Of a stretch of 64,000 nt of DNA, positions 53,061 to 62,627 are shown in pieces. The DNA is from Agrobacterium vitis (GTDB taxonomy: Bacteria > Pseudomonadota > Alphaproteobacteria > Rhizobiales > Rhizobiaceae). The notes beneath the pieces are model-generated. The model worked only from the letters and a program-made list of their open reading frames with translations. It did no database searches and was not told where the DNA came from. The stretch lies in assembly GCF_013337045.2 (NCBI RefSeq), contig NZ_CP118259.1, positions 1,116,001-1,180,000 of the forward strand. Direction: 5' to 3'. The translations under genes were made by a program, and so were the position numbers. Within the stretch, counting starts at the first letter, position 1. Every line of letters starts with the position of its first letter.

Positions 53061-54356
53061 CTACTGAATAAAGGGCTTTAATGTCATTCCGGATGCCAGA
53101 AAGCTCATCGGATTGATCGGGTTGCCGTTCTTGCGAATTTCATAATGCAGATGCGGCCCGGTGGAACGCCCGGTAGACCCAGACAGGCCGATCAACTGAC
53201 CGACCTCGATCTTTTCGCCGGGACGAACCAGGATTTTCGACATATGGCCGTAACGGGTGGAAAGTCCCTGACCATGGTCGATTTCCACCATATTCCCATA
53301 GCCGCCTGTCGGTCCCGCCGTGACCACGGTTCCGGCACCGGCACTTTTGACAGCTGAACCATTCGTTGCGCGGAAATCTATGCCGGTATGCATGGCCAGT
53401 CGTCCAAGCAGCGGGTCAGGGCGGTTACCGAAGGGGCTGGTGATTTCGCGGGTAGCGGCAGGATTTGAAAAAGGCATGTCCTTTGCCGTTTCGCGTGCGG
53501 CATCCAGGCGATTGAGGGCGCTGTCCAACCCTTCGAGACTGGTATCGATTCCGAGCTTGGGATCGGCATCGACCAGAGGTCCCCCCATTCCATCCTTGCC
53601 GGCATCAGGCTTGTCGATCTGGATGCCGTTGTCGGTCAGGACCTGCTCGATGGCACCGGCCTTGTCGCTCGCCTCGGCGGTCAGTGCATGGATGCTTGAT
53701 TTCTGCTGCTGTTCGATGGATTTCAGTGACAGGGTCACATTGCGGAAAACCCGGTCCGCCCGGTCGGCGCCGCTTTCATGGGCGGGCATAAAGCTCAGTG
53801 CCGGGCCATCGCTTTCCTGTGTGTCTGCGGGTCCGGTATGGAGCATCCGGTTGAGGGCGGCGAGCGCATTGCCTTTGCCCACAGGCGCGATAAATGCGGA
53901 TTTATCCTGTACCGCTGGTGCTGAAGGTGACTCATTCGGCGTCAAGCCGGATTCCTCGGCACGGTCCAGGAGCGATCCAAGCTTGCCGGAACGGGCAGAA
54001 AGCGCCATCTGCTTTTCGAGCAGGGTTTGAAGCTTTTCCTCCACCACCTGCTGGTCCAGCAATTGCCGGGACGTGACGCGGTCGACCTGGGCGCGCAAGG
54101 CGGAAATCCGGTCTTCGTAGTCGTGCTGTAAATGCGCCTGGCGGGCCATGGAGGCTCCGATCAGATTATCGCGCATGATGAGATAGGAGGTCGCGCCGAG
54201 ATAGCCGACCACACCGGCCACCACCAGGCAAAGACCGGCTCCTGCCATCCACGGGCGCAGTATCATATGGCGAATGGTTTCGCCGGACGCGAGGATAAGG
54301 ACATGCTGTTGGCGCTGACGCTTGCTGAAGCCGTTGCGGCTGCGTGTCTTCATCAT
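53061..54356 (-). CDS. Membrane-anchored M23 family metallopeptidase
   Basis: A 431-residue inner-membrane protein with one membrane span (about residues 37-61), a long coiled-coil-rich periplasmic region (about 70-240) and a C-terminal LytM/M23 domain. The zinc ligands are visible: HTGID (His about 323, Asp about 327) and HLHYE (His about 402 and 404). Such proteins cleave peptidoglycan cross-links or, when anchored with coiled coils, regulate amidases and cell separation. All ligands are present, so it is probably active. The start at 54356 (GAGGTCGGC before it) is preferred over 54371. A DUF455 gene follows upstream on the same strand. Confidence 0.88.
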   Translation of the reverse strand: MMKTRSRNGFSKRQRQQHVLILASGETIRHMILRPWMAGAGLCLVVAGVVGYLGATSYLIMRDNLIGASMARQAHLQHDYEDRISALRAQVDRVTSRQLLDQQVVEEKLQTLLEKQMALSARSGKLGSLLDRAEESGLTPNESPSAPAVQDKSAFIAPVGKGNALAALNRMLHTGPADTQESDGPALSFMPAHESGADRADRVFRNVTLSLKSIEQQQKSSIHALTAEASDKAGAIEQVLTDNGIQIDKPDAGKDGMGGPLVDADPKLGIDTSLEGLDSALNRLDAARETAKDMPFSNPAATREITSPFGNRPDPLLGRLAMHTGIDFRATNGSAVKSAGAGTVVTAGPTGGYGNMVEIDHGQGLSTRYGHMSKILVRPGEKIEVGQLIGLSGSTGRSTGPHLHYEIRKNGNPINPMSFLASGMTLKPFIQ

Positions 54357-54489
54357 GCCGACCTCGTGCATCGTTACAGCCGTTGCGCGTGGCCAAACTC
54401 TAACGTTTGACCCGGATTGCAGACCCGATTCTGTCGAGGTGATTACATCCTGTTAAGGTTAACAAAATGTTGCCTGCCGCCGATATGTT

Positions 54490-55323
54490 TCAAGCGTGGC
54501 TGATAGAGGAGAGCACCCGGTAAAAGGAAGGTGTCAGCCCGGCTTCCGCCCTAGCAATGTCGTTGAACGGTGCTTTCAACGTTCCACGGAAGTTGGCGCG
54601 AACCAATTGCTGGAAGGTTTTGGCCGGGTCACGCTTTTCACGGGAACAGAGAAAGCGAAACCATTTGGCGCCGACGGCGACATGGCCTTTTTCGTCGTCA
54701 TAGATGATCTTCAATACATCGGCACTTTCGATATCGCCGGTCTCGCGCATCTTTTCCTGAAGGGACGGGGTTACGTCCAGGCCGCGCGCCTCAAGGATCA
54801 GCGGCACGACAGCAAGTCGGGCTGTCAGGTCGGTGCGGGTGCTATGGGCCGCCTGCCAAAGGCCGTCATGGGCTGGCATGTCGCCATAATCAGCCCCGAG
54901 CGCCCGGAGCCGGTCGCGCACCAGGCCGAAATGCTTGGCTTCTTCAAAGGCCACCTGCATCCAGCCGTCGAAAAATGAATGTGGCACCGGTTCGCTGGCA
55001 AAGCGGGCAACAATATCCAGCGCCAGATCCACGGCATTCAATTCGATATGGGCCAGCGAATGCAGCATGGCGATCCGGCCCTTCAGCGTGTGCAGAGACC
55101 GTTTTTCCGTCGCCTTTGGCGGCACCAGAACCGGATGGGCCGGACGCCCCGGACGGTCCGGCAACGGTGGATCGAGCGGCGAGCGCAGTGACAGGGTCCG
55201 GCCATGCCAGCGGCGGGCGGTTTCCTGCGCAAGGCCGGTTTTTTCATCAAGGTCGGTTGCGGCGATTGCCATCGTCGCACCCGCTCTCAGGGATTTTATC
55301 ATGCTATGAGACATGCTTGGCAT
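54490..55323 (-). CDS. DUF455 family ferritin-like protein
   Basis: The 277-residue protein has a four-helix-bundle ferritin-like layout with carboxylate/histidine motifs HIELNAVDLALD, FEEAKHFGLVRDRL, LILEARGLDVTP and DDEKGHVAVGAKWF. These are suitable ligands for a di-iron site, as in MiaE-type hydroxylases. The family is DUF455, whose function is unknown. The start is uncertain: ATGs at 55323, 55314, 55302 and 55272 are in frame and none has a clear ribosome binding site. It lies between the M23 peptidase and bcp genes on the same strand. Confidence 0.8.
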   Translation of the reverse strand: MPSMSHSMIKSLRAGATMAIAATDLDEKTGLAQETARRWHGRTLSLRSPLDPPLPDRPGRPAHPVLVPPKATEKRSLHTLKGRIAMLHSLAHIELNAVDLALDIVARFASEPVPHSFFDGWMQVAFEEAKHFGLVRDRLRALGADYGDMPAHDGLWQAAHSTRTDLTARLAVVPLILEARGLDVTPSLQEKMRETGDIESADVLKIIYDDEKGHVAVGAKWFRFLCSREKRDPAKTFQQLVRANFRGTLKAPFNDIARAEAGLTPSFYRVLSSISHA

Positions 55324-55373
55324 TTACTGCATAATTGCCGAAATCTCTATCGATTTCGGGCGAAATATTCCAG

Positions 55374-55847
55374 CTACGCTGCTTTGTCTTTTACGGCTTG
55401 CAGCACCGCCTCAGCATGACCAGGCACTTTCACCTTGCGCCAGACGCCTGCGATCCGGCCATCGGCATCAACAAGAAAGGTGCTACGTTCGACCCCCATA
55501 TAAGTCTTGCCATACATGCTTTTTTCCTTCCACACGCCGTAGGCTTCCAGCGTGGTCTTCTCTTCGTCAGAGCCGAGCATGACCGCAAGTCCGTGTTTGG
55601 CGACGAATTTATCGTGACTTTTCACCGTGTCGGGGGAAATGCCGATAATGACTGCGCCGGAACTCTCGAATTCCGGTGTCAGGGATGTGAAGGACGTGGC
55701 TTCTACGGTGCAGCCGCTGGTATCGTCCTTGGGATAGAAATAGACGACGACCTGCTTGCCCTTGAACGAGGAGAGGCTCACCGTGCCGCCGCCATCGCGT
55801 GGAAGCGTAAAATCCGGAGCCATGTCCCCAATCGACAATTCCGCCAT
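55374..55847 (-). CDS. bcp: Thioredoxin-dependent thiol peroxidase (Bcp/PrxQ), 1-Cys form
   Basis: It reduces peroxides with a peroxidatic cysteine. The 157-residue protein has KQVVVYFYPKDDTSGCTVEA with Cys46 as peroxidatic residue. The resolving Cys five residues later in E. coli Bcp is absent, and Cys46 is the only cysteine, so it must act as a 1-Cys peroxiredoxin resolved by an outside thiol. The ATG at 55847 lies after AAGGTATCAGC. It is divergent from the long AsmA-like gene. Confidence 0.93.
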   Translation of the reverse strand: MAELSIGDMAPDFTLPRDGGGTVSLSSFKGKQVVVYFYPKDDTSGCTVEATSFTSLTPEFESSGAVIIGISPDTVKSHDKFVAKHGLAVMLGSDEEKTTLEAYGVWKEKSMYGKTYMGVERSTFLVDADGRIAGVWRKVKVPGHAEAVLQAVKDKAA

Positions 55848-55974
55848 GCTGATACCTTTCTTTTGCCCGGTTTGTGGAAATATAAGGCCGGGACGGATAT
55901 ATAGCGCAGATGAAGCGCGTCCAGTGTAATGAATTTGCCATCAGAATTCTGTTTGCTGCGCGCAGTCAAGGCAC

Positions 55975-58900
55975 ATGTCGAATTCGGTCATTCATTGGAA
56001 TCATAAGGTTGCCGGTGCGCTAACAGCCCGTCGAGCTTCAGGAAATATCGGAGATACAGGCCAAGGCATGGGAGAGATCCGGGGCGAGAAAATCCGTTTT
56101 CGCAAAGGCGATATTGTTGCCCTCGAGACCTTGCCGTCCTCGCAGGTCGATGATCCCTTGATCGTGCATTGCCCGCGCCGCCGTGGCCTTCTGACCAGAT
56201 TGATGCGGTTTGGGGCCTATATCGTGCTGTCGCTGATGGCCATGCTGGGGGCGGCGGCCATTGCGATTGAAACCGGTACGCTGGACCAGGCCCTGTCAAC
56301 CGGGGCGCGCGCTGCGTTTCAATCTGCGATTGGCGACGACCTGAAAGCCGATATCGACCAGACCTCCATCCGTCTTTCCAGGAATTTGCATCTGGCGGTC
56401 GCCGCGCAGAATGTCACCCTGACCGATCCGAAGACTCAGCAGGTCGTGTCTAAAGCCGGCGACGTCAAACTGGTCATCGATCCGATCTCGCTGCTGATGG
56501 GAAAGGTTTCCGTAACTGAAGTCGATGTGACCGGCATCGATTTCGACAGTTCACGCCTGTTGCAGGGCGGCGATCTGGATCTTGCCACGCTGCGGATCGA
56601 TGGATTTCCGGCTTTCATGGAAACGATGTTCGGCAATCTCGACGATGTGCACGGCTTCATCGTCCGTGGTGGGCTGGATCGGCTGCGCCTGGGGGGCATT
56701 ACCTTGCCCGCCAAAAACGGCATTGGTCAGCCGGTCGATGTGCAGGTCAACGACCTGACATTGACCCGTAAGAAGGACGATTCGCTGGCCATTGAGGGTG
56801 AGGCTTCCATCGACGGCAAAGTCAGCATGATCGCAGCCGAGGCGATGACTGACGGAACCCGAACCACCTCATTGACGGCAACGGTGACGGATCTGATCGC
56901 CACGCCTTTTCTGATCAAGCGCACGCCCACCGGGGTCTGGCGGGACGGGGCCGATACCAGCATCAATATCGATTTCTATGCCTTGCGGCAGTCACAAAGC
57001 CAGAGACCGGCTCTCTCTGCGCGGTTGCGAACGGAAAACGGCATCCTCTACGTCGATGGTGACAAGCAGGACTTGACGCGGGCCGACATTAATCTCGCCT
57101 ATGATTTCGATAAGCTGACAGCGGAAATCCGACCTTCTGAGGCGGATTTCGGCCCAACCCATGTGCCGTTCTCCGGCGGGTTCATCGATCTCGACCGGTT
57201 GCAGTCGGTGCCGGGCGACGCCCGGGGCATCGGCATCGACCTACTGGTCGATCAGGGCACGGCCTCGGTGGAATCGTCGGGAGAGCAGCCATTTCCGTTT
57301 TCTCTGAAGGCCTTTGGACAGTTCATTCCCAGCCAGCGTCATTTGACATTCAGCGAGTTGGCGGTTTCGACGCCGCATGGCAGCATGCAGGCCACGCTCA
57401 ATGTTCAGTTCGGCAACGCATCGCCGGAAATCCGTTTCAACGGTAAACTGTTTGAGATGCGCACCGCCATGGTCAAGCAGCTCTGGCCCTATTGGATGGC
57501 CATGAAGCCAAGAACCTGGGTGCAGGCCAATCTGTTCGGTGGCACGATCAGCAATGCCTCTATCGATGTGCTCATTCCTGCCGGACGAATGAAGCCTATA
57601 CCCCAGCCCCTGGATCTGGGTCCTGACGAGCTGAAAATTGCTTTCGATATCAGCGGTGCGCGAATGAACGTCACAGGCGATCTGCCGCCGATTCGTGATC
57701 TTGCCGGGCATTTCGACCTGACAGGGCCGGATCTGGAAGTGCGTATCGACGGCGGCACGTCCTATTTCCCCTCAGGACGCAAGGTCAAGTTGGATAAAGG
57801 CACATTTGCGATCGCCAATACCTACAAGAAGCCCCTGATGGCCAATATCGCCGTTTCCGTCAGCGGCCCGGCTGATGCCATGGCGGAACTTGCAACATTC
57901 AAGCCTATGCAAGCCTTGCAACGCACGGAATTCGTGCCGGAGGATTTTGCAGGCGAGATCACGGCCGATGTCCAGCTCTATGGCGGTATTATCGCCGATC
58001 AAAAGCCCCCGCCGGAAGTGTGGAAGGCATCGCTGGATTTGAAGGGTGTCGATCTCAAACGGCCCTATATGGATAAGAAGATCAACGGCTTCGATGGCAC
58101 GCTTGTGGTCGATCCGCAAAATGCCGTCTTGCAGGGGGACGCGCAGATTGATGGCGTGCCGGTGGAGATCGACTTCTCCCAGCCGGTCGAGCGCGGTTCC
58201 AATAGAGCGCCAAGCTGGACGGTGAAAGGACAGCTGAACGACAGCCAGCGCGCCAAGCTCGTACCGGGCCTTGGCGACATTGTCGGCGGTACAATCGATC
58301 TGGAAGTCTCGCGTCTCGATGACAATCGCCAGCTGGTGAAAAGCGACCTGTCGCGCGCAACGTTGAACATCCCGGTCATTGGCTGGACCAAGGGCTCCGG
58401 TATTCCCGCCAAAGTGTCGCTGGAGTTGCAGGACAAGTCCGGCATGCTGATGCTCGACAAGTTCAATCTCGATGGCGACGGGTTCGGGGCGACTGGCAAG
58501 CTTGTGGTATCCAAAACCAATGGACTGGTTGGGGCGGATCTCGACCATGTCAAACTGGCCTCCGCCGATGATTTCGGCGTTTCGGTTCAAGTCAACAAGG
58601 GTGTCATCAACGCAAAGGTCAGCGGCAGCAGTGTTGATGGCCGTGTTTTGCTGAAGAAGCTGAAATCCGGCAGCTCTTCCAATGGTGCGACTGGCGACAG
58701 TCGATCGTCAAGTAATTCGACCGATGTCGATATAAGTGTCGATGTCGATAAGCTGATTGGTTTCAATGACGAAGCCCTTTCCGGCGTCAGGCTGGTCTAT
58801 GGCTCCCGATCAGGGGCAATAACGGCGCTGAAAATGAGTGCCGTGACCGATACAGGCCAGGCGGTCGTCGTCCAGTCGACCAAGGCTGGAAATGGCAATG

Positions 58901-59493
58901 ATATATCGCTGATTTCCAGCGATGCAGGCACATTGGTGCGGTTTGTCGATCTCTACAGCCATATGCGCGGTGGCATGCTGGACGTGAAAATACGTGGCGA
59001 TCTGAACAAGAACTGGATGGGCAATGTTGATCTGCGCAATTTCCGGGTCGAGAATGAGGATCGGCTACAGAAAATCGTCACGACGCCGGCAACCGACGAT
59101 GGCCGTAGCCTGAATAGCGCGGTCAAGCGTGACTTGGATGTCAGTTCGGAAAAATTCCAGCGGGCCTTCGCGCGGCTGATCTATCAGGATGGCGTGCTCA
59201 GGACCGATAACGGTATTGTCCGTGGCGAACAGGTCGGCGCTTCGTTCCAGGGCACCATCAAGGATACACGAGGCCAGATGGAAATGACCGGGACATTTAT
59301 GCCCGCCTATGGTCTCAATCGTTTGTTTGCGGAAGTGCCGATCATTGGCAGCATCCTCGGCAATGGACGGGACCGGGGGCTTTTGGGCATTACCTTCAAG
59401 TTGAAAGGCCCGGTTGATGCGCCACATCTGGTGGTCAATCCGCTATCGATCATCGCGCCCGGCATGTTCCGCCAGATCTTCGAATTCCAATAG
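55975..59493 (+). CDS. Large AsmA/YhdP-like (DUF3971) envelope protein
   Basis: A 1172-residue protein with a cytoplasmic N-terminal tail of about 78 residues, one membrane span (about 79-98, AYIVLSLMAMLGAAAIAI) and a very long periplasmic part of repeated beta-strands (DUF3971 and an AsmA-2-like C-terminal region). The C-terminal GTFMPAYGLNRLFAEVPIIGSILG followed by GLLGITFKLKG is the conserved end of this family. By analogy with YhdP, TamB and AsmA it may carry phospholipids between the two membranes. That is inferred from the family. The start is uncertain; a downstream ATG at 56068 would still leave the membrane span. Confidence 0.82.
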   Translation: MSNSVIHWNHKVAGALTARRASGNIGDTGQGMGEIRGEKIRFRKGDIVALETLPSSQVDDPLIVHCPRRRGLLTRLMRFGAYIVLSLMAMLGAAAIAIETGTLDQALSTGARAAFQSAIGDDLKADIDQTSIRLSRNLHLAVAAQNVTLTDPKTQQVVSKAGDVKLVIDPISLLMGKVSVTEVDVTGIDFDSSRLLQGGDLDLATLRIDGFPAFMETMFGNLDDVHGFIVRGGLDRLRLGGITLPAKNGIGQPVDVQVNDLTLTRKKDDSLAIEGEASIDGKVSMIAAEAMTDGTRTTSLTATVTDLIATPFLIKRTPTGVWRDGADTSINIDFYALRQSQSQRPALSARLRTENGILYVDGDKQDLTRADINLAYDFDKLTAEIRPSEADFGPTHVPFSGGFIDLDRLQSVPGDARGIGIDLLVDQGTASVESSGEQPFPFSLKAFGQFIPSQRHLTFSELAVSTPHGSMQATLNVQFGNASPEIRFNGKLFEMRTAMVKQLWPYWMAMKPRTWVQANLFGGTISNASIDVLIPAGRMKPIPQPLDLGPDELKIAFDISGARMNVTGDLPPIRDLAGHFDLTGPDLEVRIDGGTSYFPSGRKVKLDKGTFAIANTYKKPLMANIAVSVSGPADAMAELATFKPMQALQRTEFVPEDFAGEITADVQLYGGIIADQKPPPEVWKASLDLKGVDLKRPYMDKKINGFDGTLVVDPQNAVLQGDAQIDGVPVEIDFSQPVERGSNRAPSWTVKGQLNDSQRAKLVPGLGDIVGGTIDLEVSRLDDNRQLVKSDLSRATLNIPVIGWTKGSGIPAKVSLELQDKSGMLMLDKFNLDGDGFGATGKLVVSKTNGLVGADLDHVKLASADDFGVSVQVNKGVINAKVSGSSVDGRVLLKKLKSGSSSNGATGDSRSSSNSTDVDISVDVDKLIGFNDEALSGVRLVYGSRSGAITALKMSAVTDTGQAVVVQSTKAGNGNDISLISSDAGTLVRFVDLYSHMRGGMLDVKIRGDLNKNWMGNVDLRNFRVENEDRLQKIVTTPATDDGRSLNSAVKRDLDVSSEKFQRAFARLIYQDGVLRTDNGIVRGEQVGASFQGTIKDTRGQMEMTGTFMPAYGLNRLFAEVPIIGSILGNGRDRGLLGITFKLKGPVDAPHLVVNPLSIIAPGMFRQIFEFQ

Positions 59494-59558
59494 AGTCTGT
59501 TTATCCGCTCCATAGATCGTGCAGAAAACCGGAATGGGTATGATACTGCAATCAGTGC

Positions 59559-60731
59559 CTATTCCTGAACCGGTTGGGCGCCTGGAAGCGCTGGATGGAC
59601 GAGGTCGATCTGGCTGGTATTGGACGGCAGGAATGTCGGCCCGACGCGGCGCACGGACTGGCGTCCGGGATCATAGGGTCGGCTCGCCGCTTCAGGTTCA
59701 GGGAGAGCCTTTTTCGTGGCTTCCGTGCCAGTCGTCGCCTTTTGGTCGGTCGATGTTTTGACCTGCGCACCAGATGGAGCCTCCAGCTGTCTGGTGCCAG
59801 CGGCTGATCCATTGGATGTGATGGAAATGACTGAGGACCCACCAGCATCTGCCCCGGAACCCGGCTTTGGAGCATTGGTCTGCAAGCCTTCGGAGTTGCT
59901 CCTGTTGCAACTGCATTGTCCCTGATGTCCGGGCGCGCGGCTGAGATAGGCGAAGGCATGGGGCATATCGCGATAGGGCTGGCCGGTTACGGTTGAAACC
60001 ATATCCTTGGCCTCATCGGTGAGGCGGGAATAATAGAGTTCGGCTTGCGTCCCTGGACAAAGCCGATTGCATGTTTCGGCATCGCGACCGAAATCACGGG
60101 CGGATGTGCTGGGCGAGATCGGGAAAAAGCCGCCATCGCAGGTTCGGACACAGAGAGTTCTGTATCCGCCCTGTCCCGAAGGCAGCATAAGCCCGCCGCT
60201 GGATGTCGAGATCGGCGCCTCATTGCGCAATGGGTAATCCGGATAGACCGGGGCTTCATAGGGCCTGACCGTCTCCCCGCTGTCATCCGTATCCTGGGGC
60301 GCCGAGGTCGGTTCGGTGACATCACAGCCATTCGATTGCAAGGCAGCCGTCAGTTCCTCGTGACGGGGATTGACGCCGCCCTTCATGCCCGCAGCGTTGC
60401 GCTCGATCAGAAGCTGACGCTTGTTTTCCTGCATGACAGCAAGGCTCTCCTGCATTGGTGCGCAGAGATCTTGTCCATGGCCGTCGAGAATGGCGATACT
60501 GGAGGAGCATCCGGCCTGTTGCAGGGTGCGTTGCAATTTGCGGATCTCGAAATCCTGCCGGGTCACAGCCCCTGAATAGGCGCGCACGTCCTGAGAATTG
60601 CCAATCACCACAGGTGTCTGGGCAAGCTCGGCCCGAATAGCCTCGCAGCTTGGGGCGGCCCATGCAGAACCGGCTGGCCCAAGAGCAATGAAACAACAGG
60701 ACGCGACAACGATAAGAGCGATAGCGCGCAT
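59559..60731 (-). CDS. DUF2865 family secreted protein
   Basis: The 390-residue protein begins with a signal peptide (MRAIALIVVASCCFIALGPAGSAWA). A cysteine-containing domain follows with the DUF2865 signature CVRTCDGGFFPIS, then CNRLCPGTQAELYYSR. The C-terminal 130 residues are low complexity, rich in Ser, Gly, Thr and Pro. A periplasmic or surface location is likely. Its function is unknown. It lies on the minus strand, convergent with the AsmA-like gene and downstream of luxI. Confidence 0.82.
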   Translation of the reverse strand: MRAIALIVVASCCFIALGPAGSAWAAPSCEAIRAELAQTPVVIGNSQDVRAYSGAVTRQDFEIRKLQRTLQQAGCSSSIAILDGHGQDLCAPMQESLAVMQENKRQLLIERNAAGMKGGVNPRHEELTAALQSNGCDVTEPTSAPQDTDDSGETVRPYEAPVYPDYPLRNEAPISTSSGGLMLPSGQGGYRTLCVRTCDGGFFPISPSTSARDFGRDAETCNRLCPGTQAELYYSRLTDEAKDMVSTVTGQPYRDMPHAFAYLSRAPGHQGQCSCNRSNSEGLQTNAPKPGSGADAGGSSVISITSNGSAAGTRQLEAPSGAQVKTSTDQKATTGTEATKKALPEPEAASRPYDPGRQSVRRVGPTFLPSNTSQIDLVHPALPGAQPVQE

Positions 60732-60933
60732 GCGGATCCATAAGCCATGCTATTTGGGCCATGCTATTGGGCCGGTTGACGGGAAACTAAACAAGCCAAG
60801 TGAAAGGGAACATAGGGCAGGGCGTCGGAAACGCCAACCCGTAATCCTGTTTTAGCAATCCCGTCTACCAGGGCCAAGAGGCCGGCCATACGAACAGCCA
60901 TTGTCGGCGGCTCTTCGTGTGAGAAATGCCACG

Positions 60934-61578
60934 TCAGGCGGCGCGCGCCTGTTCCAGCGACATGGGTGTGTCGAGCAGGCGTCCGGTAATGGCAGCAATG
61001 TTTTTCATGGCATCGAGCATGCCGGTATCGATCTCCCAGGCAATTGCCACGGCATGAACCGAGCCGATCTTATGCGGCGCGCCAATTCGTTCGCCGGGGC
61101 AGCCCATGCGGCGAAACATCCGCTCCAAAAAAACATCCGTAACGGTGACGATATGCGTAAGCCCCGATGCAAGGCCCAGTTCACCAACACCACACATCAG
61201 CTCGGCTGCGGCAACGCTGACCTGGTTGGAAGATCGGTCCAGGGAAATTTCCGGGTCGATGCAGAACCGGCTCGATTCCCACATGGAAATGTCACGAATG
61301 GCCGGCTTTCCGTCCAATAGAATCGGAAAGGTATCATCCAGCATATTCGGGCCAAGCGTCGGCAGCAGGCGGAGCGAGCCGCGCAACAGGCCTGTCCGGT
61401 CGTCATAAGATAAAACGTAAATCGGATTGGCATCATCATAGTGATCCATCTCGAAATCACCCTGTACAACGACATCCCATTTCAAAAGATCATGAAATAC
61501 TTTTTTTCGCAGACGAAACATGTCTGCCAATGCCGCCTGTTGGGTCTGCTTATGTCGGCTGTTCAGAATTTTGAGCAT
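60934..61578 (-). CDS. avsI: N-acyl-homoserine lactone synthase (LuxI family), AvsI-like
   Basis: It makes an acyl-homoserine lactone signal from S-adenosylmethionine and acyl-ACP. The 214-residue protein keeps the family residues Arg24, Phe28, Trp34, Glu43, Asp45, Asp48, Arg70, Glu101 and Arg104 in FRLRKKVFHDLLKW, DFEMDHYD, GSLRLLP and WESSRFCID. The start at 61578 follows AAGGAG by a normal distance; a frame open to 61812 covers the promoter repeats and is rejected. A LuxR-type gene lies upstream on the same strand. In A. vitis avsI/avsR make long-chain AHLs; the name here is by analogy, and the acyl length cannot be read from the sequence. Confidence 0.85.
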   Translation of the reverse strand: MLKILNSRHKQTQQAALADMFRLRKKVFHDLLKWDVVVQGDFEMDHYDDANPIYVLSYDDRTGLLRGSLRLLPTLGPNMLDDTFPILLDGKPAIRDISMWESSRFCIDPEISLDRSSNQVSVAAAELMCGVGELGLASGLTHIVTVTDVFLERMFRRMGCPGERIGAPHKIGSVHAVAIAWEIDTGMLDAMKNIAAITGRLLDTPMSLEQARAA

Positions 61579-61632
61579 GCGTGTCTCCTTAATTGGAAGG
61601 TGACACAGTATGGGTGTAAAAAAATTCAAATA

Positions 61633-61681
61633 AAACTGACGGTAGCGACAGTTTAACTGACAAGAATTGACAGTTAAACTG
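61633..61681 (-). promoter_or_regulatory. Stacked inverted repeats upstream of luxI (candidate lux-box region)
   Basis: Two overlapping palindromes lie 55-105 bp before the luxI start. One has AAACTG (61633-61638) with CAGTTT (61649-61654). The other has CAGTTTAACTG (61649-61659) and its exact complement (61671-61681) around an 11-nt spacer. Half-sites of the ACTG/CAGT type recur, as in lux and tra boxes bound by LuxR dimers. The sequence does not match a published consensus closely. Confidence 0.6.
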
Positions 61682-61886
61682 CTCCGATTCACCATCTCAT
61701 ACCAAGGCATCGATGATGTGGCCGATATCCGGCCTTGATGGCATTGCAGATATCTAAAACACGTCAGCGATATGAAATTTTTGCAAAGCCAATATGGACC
61801 GACACCTATCAATGATAGTTCGGATCACTCAGCTGCCGAGATGTCTCGTTAAAATAAGATCTGGAGATCTGGAGGGTGGCGGCCTG

Positions 61887-62627
61887 TTATAGTGGTGCCT
61901 CAGGTGGGATCAATCCGCGTTGCAGCGCCTTTGCCACCGCTTGAGTGTTGGAGACGGCGTCGAGTTTGGTGCGGGCATTGGCCATGAAAAACCGCACGGT
62001 CCGTTCCGAAATTCCAAGGATAACCGCAGTTTCCCAATAGCTTTTGCCGGCAGCCGTCCACCGCAGGGTTTCCTGTTCCCGTCGGGTGAGGATGGGTACT
62101 CCTCCTATGTGGGCACCATCGCAGCGTTTCACCAGGCCTGCGTGAAATTTTCCCGCCAGAAGATGAACGTCGCGGTCATGGCAGCGGCGAAAGCGTCGCC
62201 ACGTGTCGTCACACGCATTGCTTGCAATGACGAGAATCGCGCCGCGTCCATCGACCGAAAGGAGTGGATAGCTGACAGCCTGGCTTGGCAAGGGCAGATC
62301 GCGCAGCTTGCTACGCAACAGCAGACCCTCTTCGCTCAATTGCGCCAGATCATGCATATCCACCGGTTCCATGGCCCGGCTGAGCTGTGACAAGACGTTA
62401 CGCAAAACAGGCGCATCGAGCATGAGGATAGGGTCTTTTGCCTGCTGATCGAATGTATGCCCGTATCGATATAGAAGGGCGCCTGCCGAAGTGATGGAAG
62501 CGTCCATGTAAAGACAGCCCGACAGGTTGTAGCTGGCTTGCAGGCGGTTCAGAAAATCGGTCCATTTCGCGCTGGTGGCGGTCTCCAGCCAATCGAGCAA
62601 ATTGAAATAAATGTTATCGTCAAACAT
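61887..62627 (-). CDS. avsR: LuxR family quorum-sensing regulator, AvsR-like
   Basis: A 246-residue protein with an N-terminal autoinducer-binding region and a C-terminal LuxR HTH (about 179-240, LTRREQETLRWTAAGKSYWETAVILGISERTVRFF). In the HTH the conserved Glu184, Leu188 and Gly194 are present. In the pocket Asp65-Pro66 matches the invariant DP, but the aromatic residues corresponding to TraR Trp57, Tyr61 and Trp85 appear missing or shifted, by rough manual alignment. It is 308 bp upstream of luxI on the same strand and likely controls it. The ligand may be a long-chain AHL or it may be an unusual LuxR. Confidence 0.8.
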   Translation of the reverse strand: MFDDNIYFNLLDWLETATSAKWTDFLNRLQASYNLSGCLYMDASITSAGALLYRYGHTFDQQAKDPILMLDAPVLRNVLSQLSRAMEPVDMHDLAQLSEEGLLLRSKLRDLPLPSQAVSYPLLSVDGRGAILVIASNACDDTWRRFRRCHDRDVHLLAGKFHAGLVKRCDGAHIGGVPILTRREQETLRWTAAGKSYWETAVILGISERTVRFFMANARTKLDAVSNTQAVAKALQRGLIPPEAPL

